A stretch of DNA of 64,000 bases from Flavisolibacter longurius. GTDB taxonomy: Bacteria > Bacteroidota > Bacteroidia > Chitinophagales > Chitinophagaceae. A program made the translations under genes and the position numbers. The stretch is from the NCBI GenBank assembly GCA_013327885.1, contig JABUMY010000003.1, forward strand, positions 62,001 to 126,000, written 5' to 3'. The notes below the pieces were generated by a model. It searched no databases, had not been told where the DNA came from, and worked only from the letters and a program-made list of their open reading frames with translations. The first letter of the stretch is position 1, and each line of letters begins with the position of its first letter. This document shows positions 41,558 to 48,903 of the stretch, one piece after another.

Positions 41558-42376
41558 TTAAACAATTCTGACAAAATAATGCGACGGAAAGGCAAAGGCT
41601 GGTTTTTTCTCCTGGGCAAAAAGTCCAAAGACTGTTGAACCGCTGCCGGTCATAGCGGCATAAACGGCGCCTTGTTGGTAAAGGCTTTGTTTGATGGCGG
41701 CAATTTCGGGGTAATGCTGGCTGACCGGTGCTTCAAAATCGTTAACCAGGCTTTCTGTCCAGCGTTCAACCGGCTGACGGATAATTTCTTTTAAAGAAGG
41801 CTTTCCAGTCGATGGCTTTACCTGCGAAAAAGCCCAGCCGGTGTTCACATGGATGCCGGGATTGACCAGCACAAACTGATAAGCGGAGAGGTCCAGCGGC
41901 AGGTCTTCCATTTTTTCGCCGCGGCCGGCGGCAAAACAGGGGCGGTTTCGGATAAAAAAAGGGCAATCGCTGCCCAGTTGAAGAGCATATTGCAGCAAAC
42001 TTTCTTCCGATAGACCGAGGTTAAACTTTTGATCCAAGAGCAAAAGCGTAAATGCTCCATCGGCGCTGCCACCGCCCAGGCCTGCACCCATCGGGATGGT
42101 TTTGTGCAGGTGCAGCTTGATGGCCGGCAACTCGGGAAAATCCTTTTTTAAAAGCTGGTAGGCTTTGACACAGATGTTATCGGAAAGATCGCCCCCAACC
42201 ACCAGGCCTGAACCGGAATATTCAACATCCGTTAGTGGGGCCGGGTGCCGCACCACTTCCAGCGCATCTTTTAACGGTACCGGGTAAAAAACAGTTTCCA
42301 AATTGTGGTAACCATCTTCCCGTCTCCCGAGAACAGAAAGGCCAAGGTTGATTTTGCAGTTGGGAAAAAGTATCAA
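41558..42376 (-). CDS. ispE: 4-diphosphocytidyl-2-C-methyl-D-erythritol kinase
   Basis: A 272-residue GHMP kinase of the MEP pathway that phosphorylates CDP-ME. N-terminal FPNCKINLGLSVLGRREDGYH, the ATP loop PMGAGLGGGSADGAF (about residue 92) and the C-terminal AAMTGSGSTVFGLF are all diagnostic. There is no ATG: the family N-terminus (ILFPNCKINLGL) starts at TTG (42376-42374). That TTG directly touches a GTTTGGN array, so the array forms the entire leader. ispH of the same pathway is at 36-37 kb. Confidence 0.93.
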   Translation of the reverse strand: MILFPNCKINLGLSVLGRREDGYHNLETVFYPVPLKDALEVVRHPAPLTDVEYSGSGLVVGGDLSDNICVKAYQLLKKDFPELPAIKLHLHKTIPMGAGLGGGSADGAFTLLLLDQKFNLGLSEESLLQYALQLGSDCPFFIRNRPCFAAGRGEKMEDLPLDLSAYQFVLVNPGIHVNTGWAFSQVKPSTGKPSLKEIIRQPVERWTESLVNDFEAPVSQHYPEIAAIKQSLYQQGAVYAAMTGSGSTVFGLFAQEKKPAFAFPSHYFVRIV

Positions 42377-42411
42377 GTTTGGAGTCTGGGGTTTGGCGTT
42401 AGGGGTTTGGG
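42377..42411. repeat. 7-bp array, GTTTGGN x5, abutting the ispE start
   Basis: gtttgga, gtctggg, gtttggc, gttaggg, gtttggg begin at the base next to the ispE TTG start codon. A second array in inverted orientation (ccccaaa, cttcaga, ccccaaa; 42487-42507) lies 75 bases away; together they could close a large hairpin. Confidence 0.75.
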
Positions 42412-42486
42412 TTTGTCGTGGAAGTATTAAATTCTTTACAAGTAGCGGTCAGTCAGAAAAGAATTTGTGGCTTGCGCCTGGATAAA

Positions 42487-42507
42487 CCCCAAACTTCAGA
42501 CCCCAAA
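42487..42507. repeat. 7-bp array, CCCCAAA x3, inverse of 42377-42411
   Basis: Three units (ccccaaa, cttcaga, ccccaaa) between the BFN-gene stop and ispE. They mirror gtttggg, gtctggg, gtttgga on the ispE side. Confidence 0.65.
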
Positions 42508-42519
42508 CCCAAAACTGTC

Positions 42520-43128
42520 TTATTTGCCTTTCTTCCTCGCATTGATCTCATCCCTAATGGCAATGGCGCGGATATAGTCTTCCTGTTCCAGCACTTCGTT
42601 GAGGAGGGTGTTGAGTTCTTCGAGGGAAAGGGTTTTCAGGTCGTCTTTGCCGCCGCTGCCGTGTTCTTCTGTGGAAGTAACGGTAGCGGTTCTTTTCTTT
42701 TTGCCGGCACCACCGGTATCTTCCATTAAAATGCCGGCGCTTTCCAGGATATGCTCGTAGGTATACACCGGGCAGCCAAAACGAACCGCCAGGGCCAGCG
42801 CATCGGAGGTGCGGCTGTCGATCTCGATGGTATCGTTATCGGAGGAGCAAATAAGCTTGGAGTAAAAAATTCCCTCCTGCAGGTCCGAGATCACCACTTC
42901 GTGTAGTTCAATGTTGAACGCATTCATAAAGTTTTTCATCAGGTCGTGCGTCAGCGGGCGGCTGGGCTGCATTTTTTCCAGGGCTACGGCAATGGCTTGC
43001 GCTTCAAATCCACCGATCACAATGGGCAGTCTTCTTAATCCGTTGACTTCGCCGAGTACTACTGCATAAGAATGAGTTTGCGTAATGCTATGCGAAAGTG
43101 CCACAATTTCCAGTTCTATTTTTTTCAT
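42520..43128 (-). CDS. Bifunctional nuclease (BFN/DUF151) domain protein with UVR-like tail
   Basis: A 202-residue protein. Residues 1-145 are the BFN domain: LGEVNGLRRLPIVIGGFEAQAIAVAL, THDLMKNFMNAF and SRTSDALALAVRFGCPVY are typical. The C-terminal 40 residues (LEELNTLLNEVLEQEDYIRAIAIRDEI) form a UVR-type coiled helix like that of UvrB/ClpC adaptors, joined by a Lys/Thr/Gly-rich linker. The plant and Thermotoga homologues have nuclease activity or solved structures; the bacterial role is unclear. A full promoter lies upstream. Confidence 0.88.
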   Translation of the reverse strand: MKKIELEIVALSHSITQTHSYAVVLGEVNGLRRLPIVIGGFEAQAIAVALEKMQPSRPLTHDLMKNFMNAFNIELHEVVISDLQEGIFYSKLICSSDNDTIEIDSRTSDALALAVRFGCPVYTYEHILESAGILMEDTGGAGKKKRTATVTSTEEHGSGGKDDLKTLSLEELNTLLNEVLEQEDYIRAIAIRDEINARKKGK

Positions 43129-43157
43129 ACAAGCTTTACTACGTGTCCAAATTGGGC

Positions 43158-43190
43158 CAAAATTAAGCGTTAAATGCTAAACAGAAACAA
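43158..43190 (-). promoter_or_regulatory. Promoter of the BFN-domain gene
   Basis: Minus strand TTG (43190-43188), 22-base spacer, TAATTTTG (43165-43158). The start codon is 29 bases downstream. Confidence 0.55.
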
Positions 43191-43224
43191 TTTGAGTTTC
43201 ATTGCCCGTTGATTCATTGCATAA

Positions 43225-43257
43225 AAAAAGCCAAATGAGAACCTCACCTGGCTTTTT
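43225..43257 (-). terminator. Intrinsic terminator after etfA
   Basis: AAAAAGCCA (43225-43233) pairs with TGGCTTTTT (43249-43257) with an inner TGAG/CTCA stem; on the minus strand it ends in seven T. It lies 20 bases past the etfA stop. Confidence 0.88.
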
Positions 43258-43277
43258 CAAAACATGTTTTTTAAAGC

Positions 43278-44237
43278 TTAACCTTTTCGTTTTTTAAGTG
43301 CTTCGGTAAACTTCGGAACGATCTCAAACGCATCACCCACAATACCGTAATCGGCCGCTTTAAAAAATGGCGCTTCGGCGTCTTTGTTGATAACGACGAT
43401 GGTCTTGCTGCGGTTTACACCAGCCAGGTGCTGAATGGCCCCGCTGATGCCGATGGCAATATAAAGATTGGGAGCAATGGCCACACCGGTTTGTCCCACG
43501 TGTTCGTTGTGCGGACGCCAGTGCGCATCGGCTACCGGGCGGCTACAGGCCAGGGCCGCACCCAGGGTATCGGCCAGTTCTTCCACCATCGCCCAGTTCT
43601 CGGGGCCTTTGAGTCCGCGACCGGCGCTTACCACCACGTCGGCTTCGGTAAGCGTTACCTTGCCGGTGGTTTTGGTGCTGTCCACCACTTTCATTTTTGG
43701 TGCTTCCACGGTTGCGTTGAAAGGCACCACTTCCGCTGTGCCATCCCCTTCAACAATGGTGTAGGCATTTACGTTTAGGGAAATCACCTTTACAGTGCTG
43801 TTGATGGCTACATTGGCAATGGCCTTTCCCGAGAAAACATTTTTACGCACTACGAAGCCGTCGCCGGTTTCGGGCAGTGCAGTGGCACCGGAAACCAGTC
43901 CGGCCTTGAGGCGAACAGCCACCCGCGGCGCCAGGGCCTTGCCGCTGGAATTGTTGGAAAAAACTACAACGGTAGCGCCGGTTTGCTCGGCTACCTGCGT
44001 AATCACTTTTGTATACACCTGGCTGTCGAACTGGGCTAAGCCATCGGCCTGTACATGGTGCACTTTCTTTACACCGTGCTTGCCGAGGGCGGCCAGGTCT
44101 TCGTTGACAGTACCCAGTACAACCGCTTCGGCGGTGGTCCCGGTTTGCTCGGCAATTTTAGCGCCGTAGCTCAGGGCTTCGTGGGAAGATTTTTTTATGT
44201 GTCCGTCGAGTTGATCGACAAAGATTAATACGCTCAT
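43278..44237 (-). CDS. etfA: Electron transfer flavoprotein subunit alpha
   Basis: A 319-residue subunit that carries the FAD of the ETF heterodimer and passes electrons from acyl-CoA dehydrogenases to ETF:quinone oxidoreductase. The C-terminal FAD domain shows the block VVSAGRGLKGPENW, then SRPVADAHWRPHNEHVGQTG and LYIAIGISGAIQHLAGVNRS, all highly characteristic. The N-terminal half resembles EtfB. It lies downstream of etfB on the same strand but separated by 236 repeat-rich bases, an unusual gap for this pair. Confidence 0.95.
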   Translation of the reverse strand: MSVLIFVDQLDGHIKKSSHEALSYGAKIAEQTGTTAEAVVLGTVNEDLAALGKHGVKKVHHVQADGLAQFDSQVYTKVITQVAEQTGATVVVFSNNSSGKALAPRVAVRLKAGLVSGATALPETGDGFVVRKNVFSGKAIANVAINSTVKVISLNVNAYTIVEGDGTAEVVPFNATVEAPKMKVVDSTKTTGKVTLTEADVVVSAGRGLKGPENWAMVEELADTLGAALACSRPVADAHWRPHNEHVGQTGVAIAPNLYIAIGISGAIQHLAGVNRSKTIVVINKDAEAPFFKAADYGIVGDAFEIVPKFTEALKKRKG

Positions 44238-44243
44238 GATAAA

Positions 44244-44278
44244 GTTTGGGGTTTGGAGTGAGGAGTTTGGGGTTGTAT
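44244..44278. repeat. 7-bp array, GTTTGGN x5, upstream of etfA
   Basis: gtttggg, gtttgga, gtgagga, gtttggg, gttgtat begin six bases before the etfA start codon and thus form its leader. Confidence 0.75.
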
Positions 44279-44342
44279 TCTACACCACCAAGACTTAAAT
44301 TGTTCCTTGCTGTTCTGAACGTTGAAGAGTGCGACCTTTCGG

Positions 44343-44371
44343 CAAGCTCAAGGTAAACTCCACTGAGCTTG
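44343..44371. repeat. Interspersed palindrome in the etfB-etfA gap
   Basis: CAAGCTCA (44343-44350) and TGAGCTTG (44364-44371) form an 8-bp perfect stem around 13 bases. This differs from the 7-bp arrays and looks like a REP-type unit. Confidence 0.55.
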
Positions 44372-44449
44372 ACTGAACGCCTTTTGGTCTCAAAAAAACA
44401 ACGCTATGGAAAAGAACTGTCGAAAATAGAAAGGAGACTCAGGCCTAAG

Positions 44450-44474
44450 TTCCCCCACCGGGGGACAGGGGGCC
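44450..44474. repeat. CCCCCACCGGGGG palindromic element, copy A
   Basis: TCCCCC-acc-GGGGGA followed by caGGGGGCC, touching the etfB stop codon. Related copies are at 55235-55270 and 57908-57941. Confidence 0.7.
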
Positions 44475-45211
44475 TAGATGGCTCTCGCTTCTTCGTGCAG
44501 CAGGCGCACCAGCTCGTCCACGTTATCGGCAGATACCAGCTTTACACCGGCTTTGGCAGGTGGCAACTGGAACGACGTGTAAGCGGTGAGGGGTTCGGCA
44601 GCGGCCGGCTCTACTACTTTCAGCGGTTTGGTGCGGGCCGCCATAATGCCCCGCATGTTCGGTATGCGGGCTTCGGCCATTCCTTTCTGGCAGCTCACCA
44701 CCAGGGGCAGCGGGCATTCGAGGGTTTCTTCGCCGCCTTCAATTTCACGTTTAACCGTAGCCGTTGTGCCGGCCAGCTGGAAGCCCGTGGCGTTGGCCAC
44801 GTAAGGACGGTCGAGTATCTCGGCCAGCATACCACCAACGGCGCCGCCATTGTAGTCGATGGTTTCCTTACCGAGTAAAATGAGGTCGTAATCCTTAGCA
44901 ACATCGGCAATCAGCGACGCTACCTGGTAGCTTTCTAGGGGTTGTGTGTTGATGCGGATGGCCTCGTCGCCGCCCAGCGCCAGGGCTTTGCGGATGATGG
45001 GTTCCGCATCGGCACTGCCAACGGTAACCAGGTGAATGGAGGTGGAAGCATCGGCTTCTTTCAGTTCGATGGCACGTACCAGCGCATACCATTCGTCGTA
45101 GGGATTGATGATCCATTGCACACCTGCTTCAGCGAATTTCGTGTTGTTGTCGGTGAAGGCTATTTTTGCCGTGGTATCAGGTGTTTTGCTTATACACACT
45201 AGAATTTTCAT
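44474..45211 (-). CDS. etfB: Electron transfer flavoprotein subunit beta
   Basis: A 245-residue subunit that forms the ETF heterodimer with EtfA and binds AMP. Recognised from MKILVCISKTPDTTAKIAF, NPYDEWYALVRAIELKE, LLGKETIDYNGGAVGGMLAE (normally DxxxGQVGPMLAE) and the loop PLPLVVSCQKGMAEARIPNM ending in IMAARTKPLKV. The fatty-acid oxidation fusion enzyme at 18-20 kb would be a functional neighbour. A TATATTTG minus-7-like element (45274-45267) lies about 55 bases upstream, within a region that also holds GTTGC-ttat-GCAAC (45240-45253). Confidence 0.95.
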   Translation of the reverse strand: MKILVCISKTPDTTAKIAFTDNNTKFAEAGVQWIINPYDEWYALVRAIELKEADASTSIHLVTVGSADAEPIIRKALALGGDEAIRINTQPLESYQVASLIADVAKDYDLILLGKETIDYNGGAVGGMLAEILDRPYVANATGFQLAGTTATVKREIEGGEETLECPLPLVVSCQKGMAEARIPNMRGIMAARTKPLKVVEPAAAEPLTAYTSFQLPPAKAGVKLVSADNVDELVRLLHEEARAI

Positions 45212-45310
45212 ATAGCTAATTTACTGTGAGAAATGATTAGTTGCTTATGCAACTAAGATTTGTATGCAAATATAATTGCAAACGCGAACGGAAAAAGAGG
45301 GAAATCATTT

Positions 45311-45622
45311 ATGGAGCGGATTGAAAAGTTAAAGGCCTTCCTGGCGCAGAACCCGGCGGACAGTTTTGTGCAGCATGCGCTGGCGCTGGAGTATGTAAAA
45401 TTGAACAATGATGCCGCTGCAAAAAAGGAGTGGCAAGCCTTGCTGCAAAGGGACGAGAGTTATGTAGGCAGCTATTACCACCTGGCCAAATTGCTGGAAC
45501 GGCAGGGTGAAACCGAAACAGCCATTGCCACCTATGAAAAAGGGATGGCGGTAGCAAAAGGGGCTGGCGATAACCATGCTTATAACGAGTTGCAAATGGC
45601 CTATGAAGACCTTGTTTACTAA
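45311..45622 (+). CDS. Small tetratricopeptide-repeat protein
   Basis: A 103-residue protein made of about two and a half TPR motifs: DSFVQHALALEYVKLNNDAAAKKEW, then SYVGSYYHLAKLLERQGETE and AIATYEKGMAVAKGAGDNHA. Start chosen at MERIEKLK; upstream codons are not TPR-like. Its stop overlaps the tilS start (TAATG), so the two are translationally coupled. A protein-protein adaptor is the safest description. Confidence 0.8.
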   Translation: MERIEKLKAFLAQNPADSFVQHALALEYVKLNNDAAAKKEWQALLQRDESYVGSYYHLAKLLERQGETETAIATYEKGMAVAKGAGDNHAYNELQMAYEDLVY

Positions 45623-46965
45623 TGAAACTTTTTCACTTGCTCTCATCATTTACACGGTTTTTTAAGGAAAATAATATATCGCTGATGCAGCACCGTTTTT
45701 TGCTGGCGGTCAGCGGTGGCGTGGACAGCGTAGTTCTTTGCGCCTTGTGCAAGGACGCGGGGTTGAATTTCGCCATTGCCCATTGCAATTTTGGGCTGCG
45801 CGGAGAAGAAAGCAACCGCGATGAAGCCTTTGTGCGAAGCCTGGGTGAGCAATACGGTGTTGCTGTTTTTGTGCAGCAATTTGACACAGCCGCTTTTGCT
45901 AGTGAGAACCGCCTCTCCACACAGGAAGCAGCGAGAACCCTGCGGTACAACTGGTTTGATGCCTTGCGAAAGGATCACGGTTTTGCCTACACGTTATTGG
46001 CACATCACGCCAACGACAACATCGAAACGGTACTGATGAATTTTTTCAGGGGAACAGGGATAGAAGGCCTGACCGGTATGCCCGAAGAAAACCGCGAAAG
46101 ACGCTGCCTGCGGCCAATGCTGCACCTGAAACGAAGCAAGATACTGGCCTATGCTGCCGACCAAAACCTGCAGTGGGTAGAGGACAGCTCAAATGCCTCC
46201 AGCAAATACACCCGCAATTTTTTTCGGAACGAGATCATTCCGCAACTGCAAACCGTTTTCCCGCAGGTAGAAGAAAATCTGCTCCACAATATTCACCGCA
46301 TGCAAGGGACAGCCGCTTTGTATAACGAACAGGTAGCCGCTTTAAAAAAGAAAGTTTGCGAAATAAAAGGAGAGGAGGTGCACATTCCAGTGTTGAAGCT
46401 GCTGCAATACAGGCACACGTCACTCCTGTACGAGATCATCAAAGACTATGGTTTTTCCGAATCTTACGTGGCCGAAATGCTAAAGCTTGCTGATGCCGCA
46501 TCGGGTAGATACATTGCCAACGATGCCTGGCGGATCATCCGGCACCGGGCCTGGTTTATCATCGCTCCCAAAACCGTGGCGGCGCAAACGGTGGTGATAG
46601 AAAAAGAAGAGAAAACGGTGCGGTTCGACAATTTTGAATTAGGCTTGAAGTTTATTCAAAAAGAAAAATTCGCACTCGCCAAATCTGCAACTGTTGCACA
46701 ACTCGATGCCGGCGAAATTGCCTTTCCCCTGGTGCTGCGCAAATGGAAAAAGGGCGATTATTTTTACCCGCTGGGCATGCGCAAAAAGAAAAAGCTGGCC
46801 CGCTTTTTCATCGATCAAAAGCTGTCGCAAACTGCAAAAGAAAAGGTTTGGGTCGTGGAAAGCCACAAGCGTATTGTATGGATCGTTGGCCACCGCATCG
46901 ACGATCGCTTTAAAGTGACCGAATCCACAAAACAGGTACTGCAGCTTAGCTTGTCCAGCCTTTAA
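45622..46965 (+). CDS. tilS: tRNA(Ile)-lysidine synthetase
   Basis: A 447-residue ATP-dependent enzyme that converts C34 of the CAU anticodon of tRNA-Ile to lysidine, so that AUA is read as Ile. The PP-loop is AVSGGVDSVVL (about residue 30); ARTLRYNWF, LLAHHANDNIETVLMNFFRG and GMPEENRERRCLRPML are further N-terminal motifs. The C-terminal TilS domains include LVLRKWKKGDYFYPLGMRKKKKLARFFIDQK. The last 20 bases overlap the end of the convergent rhomboid gene. Confidence 0.96.
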   Translation: MKLFHLLSSFTRFFKENNISLMQHRFLLAVSGGVDSVVLCALCKDAGLNFAIAHCNFGLRGEESNRDEAFVRSLGEQYGVAVFVQQFDTAAFASENRLSTQEAARTLRYNWFDALRKDHGFAYTLLAHHANDNIETVLMNFFRGTGIEGLTGMPEENRERRCLRPMLHLKRSKILAYAADQNLQWVEDSSNASSKYTRNFFRNEIIPQLQTVFPQVEENLLHNIHRMQGTAALYNEQVAALKKKVCEIKGEEVHIPVLKLLQYRHTSLLYEIIKDYGFSESYVAEMLKLADAASGRYIANDAWRIIRHRAWFIIAPKTVAAQTVVIEKEEKTVRFDNFELGLKFIQKEKFALAKSATVAQLDAGEIAFPLVLRKWKKGDYFYPLGMRKKKKLARFFIDQKLSQTAKEKVWVVESHKRIVWIVGHRIDDRFKVTESTKQVLQLSLSSL

Positions 46966-47602
46966 AACGCATATAGGCTTTGATGCGTTCCAGGCCAGCT
47001 TCCACCACGTTGTAATCAATTAAGCGTCCCATTACAATCACAAATGCCAGCCCGTAGATGGCGCCCCAGATATGGGCGGAGTGATTGATATTGCTGTTGC
47101 CCTTGCGGTCCATAAAAGCTGAGAGCACCAGGTAAAGCGGAGCAAAAATGAACCCCGGAATAGGAATGGGAATAAAGAAGATATAGACCTCTGTTTCCGG
47201 CGCCAGCATCAGGCCGGCAAAGATCACCGCACTCACCGCACCGGATGCACCCAGGCTGCGGTAGTGGTAGTTGTCGCGGTTTTTGTAATATGTGGGCAGA
47301 AGGGAAATGAGCAGGGCCGACACATACATCAGCAGGTACACATAACGACCGGAAGATCCCATTAGCTCGACAAAGCCGTCTTCTACGCCTTGTCCAAACA
47401 GGTAGAGCGCCAGCATGTTGAAAATAAGGTGCATCCAGTCGGCATGAATTAGGCCGCAGGAAAAAAAGCGGTAAAACTGGTTGCGCCTGGCAACGGCCGG
47501 CGGGTAAAAAATAAGATCATCAATTACCTTTTGGTTACTGAACCCGCTGATGGAAACAATGGCTGTTATGATGACAAGTATGAGGGTAATGCTTAGCTCC
47601 AT
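46946..47602 (-). CDS. Rhomboid family intramembrane serine protease
   Basis: A 218-residue six-helix membrane protease. The catalytic Ser is in SLGASGAVSAVIF (GxSG motif) and the His in NHSAHIWGAIYG; the first loop motif LIHADWMHLIFNML, with the helix 2 His/Asn, is intact. Start at ATG 47602, since the frame start six bases earlier is a TTG. Rhomboids cleave transmembrane segments; substrates are unknown here. The leader is a GTTTGTG array. Convergent 20-base overlap with tilS. Confidence 0.92.
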   Translation of the reverse strand: MELSITLILVIITAIVSISGFSNQKVIDDLIFYPPAVARRNQFYRFFSCGLIHADWMHLIFNMLALYLFGQGVEDGFVELMGSSGRYVYLLMYVSALLISLLPTYYKNRDNYHYRSLGASGAVSAVIFAGLMLAPETEVYIFFIPIPIPGFIFAPLYLVLSAFMDRKGNSNINHSAHIWGAIYGLAFVIVMGRLIDYNVVEAGLERIKAYMRFKGWTS

Positions 47603-47608
47603 GTTCAA

Positions 47609-47650
47609 GTTTGTGGTTTGTGGTTTTCTGTTTTTTTTTGTCGTTTGTCG
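47609..47650. repeat. 7-bp degenerate array, GTTTGTN x6, upstream of the rhomboid gene
   Basis: gtttgtg, gtttgtg, gttttct, gtttttt, tttgtcg, tttgtcg start six bases before the rhomboid ATG. Confidence 0.65.
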
Positions 47651-47750
47651 TTTTTTAATTCATTTGTCCAATCGCTATTTGCTTCATCTTTCTGTAAAGA
47701 CAGCCATTGCCTTTACGCTCCATTCGTGCAATCCGGGCAAAAATCCGTGT

Positions 47751-48224
47751 TTAACGATGGTGGTATTTTTCGTTGCGCAAAATAGTGCAGGCCCGGTAAA
47801 CCTGTTCGGCCAAAACCAACCGCACCAGTTGATGTGGAAACGTAAGGTCGGAAAGTGACCATTTCAGCTTTGCTGCTTTCAGCACGGCCTCATCCAGGCC
47901 AAAGGCGCCGCCGATAAGAAATAAAAGATGCCGGGTGCTTTCGTTGGCCCGTTGCTGGATAAGGTTGGCGAGGCCTTCCGATGTCAGGCTTTTGCCCCTC
48001 TCATCAAGCGCCACCAGGTAATCATCTTCTTTTAAAAGGCCCAGGACAATAGCGGCTTCGCGTTTTTTTAGTTCAGTTTCCGACAGCAGGCCCGCATTCT
48101 TGGGCACCGGGATAATGTTCCACTGCACCGGGAAGTAATTGGAAAGCCTCTTCGTAAAATCTTCGATGCCACTTTTTACATAACCTTCATGCGCTTTGCC
48201 TATCGACCAAAATGAAATTTTCAT
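47751..48224 (-). CDS. rlmH: 23S rRNA (pseudouridine1915-N3)-methyltransferase RlmH
   Basis: A 157-residue SPOUT methyltransferase that modifies pseudouridine 1915 in helix 69 of 23S rRNA in assembled ribosomes. Recognised from FWSIGKAHEGYVKSGIEDF at the start, LVALDERGKSLTSE, LFLIGGAFGLDEAVL (SAM knot) and WSLSDLTFPHQLVRLVLAEQVYRA plus HHR at the end. Full length; monocistronic. Confidence 0.96.
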   Translation of the reverse strand: MKISFWSIGKAHEGYVKSGIEDFTKRLSNYFPVQWNIIPVPKNAGLLSETELKKREAAIVLGLLKEDDYLVALDERGKSLTSEGLANLIQQRANESTRHLLFLIGGAFGLDEAVLKAAKLKWSLSDLTFPHQLVRLVLAEQVYRACTILRNEKYHHR

Positions 48225-48274
48225 ACGTTATCGCTGCAAACCGGAAAGGTAAGCGAAATGGCTTGCAGATGGAT

Positions 48275-48314
48275 GAATATGCGGATATGCGAATGTGCGG
48301 ATATGCAGATTGGC
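48275..48314. repeat. 8-bp array, GGATATGC-like x5
   Basis: gaatatgc, ggatatgc, gaatgtgc, ggatatgc, agattggc upstream of rlmH. GCGGATAT here is the inverse of ATATCCGC at 48415-48422, so the two arrays could pair across about 100 bases. Confidence 0.7.
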
Positions 48315-48390
48315 ACATGTAATGTTCAAACCAATAAGACTGATTGAAGTTTTTTGTTTCGTGCTGAGGAAGCTTTACCTACTTACAAAC

Positions 48391-48430
48391 CCATCAACTT
48401 ATCAACCTATCAACATATCCGCCTATCGGT
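48391..48430. repeat. 8-bp array, NTATCAAC x3 plus two divergent units
   Basis: ccatcaac, ttatcaac, ctatcaac, atatccgc, ctatcggt end at the stop codon of the small gene at 48430. Confidence 0.7.
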
Positions 48431-48684
48431 CACGGGGCTGCGCTAAGCGGGGCAGTCGGCAATTGCAGGGAAATATCTTCCAGCACCTGGTCTATCAGGT
48501 CGCGGTCGCGGGTGCCTTCGATTTGCCAGTAGCCATTTTGCTGGCTGGCTTGTATAACAGGCGGGGCAATATCGCGGTGAGGATTTTCAGCGGGATTCAG
48601 CCGTAAACGGTTTCTTTCCACTTCCATCACCTGGTAACCCACAGGGTTACCTTCAACAAAGAGTACGGTTGAAAACAGGACCAT
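48430..48684 (-). CDS. Small hypothetical protein
   Basis: An 84-residue protein if started at MVLFSTVLFVEGNPVGYQVM; the frame is open to 48903 but the upstream part (Cys-rich, low-complexity) does not look coding. The C-terminal half (NGYWQIEGTRDRDLIDQVLEDISL) reads like a real folded segment. No family recognised. A weak N-terminal hydrophobic stretch might be a membrane anchor. It lies between the 526-residue unknown and rlmH, same strand. Confidence 0.45.
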   Translation of the reverse strand: MVLFSTVLFVEGNPVGYQVMEVERNRLRLNPAENPHRDIAPPVIQASQQNGYWQIEGTRDRDLIDQVLEDISLQLPTAPLSAAP

Positions 48685-48903
48685 AAGGTAGAATTTAGTA
48701 CTCCCTTTCCTTAAAGAATCGTACCCAATTTTGCGCAGGAAACGACAAAACTTGTTAAGACTGCAAAATCCTAAGCATTTGCTCTTAGCAATAAAGCAGA
48801 ATACGGTGGGATAACGGCAAACCCTAAGCGTTTTTATGTAGCAAAACTGCCCGTTTCCAAAAAAATAATTTTTACCAATGCACTGTTCTGCCGATCGCCC
48901 CAC

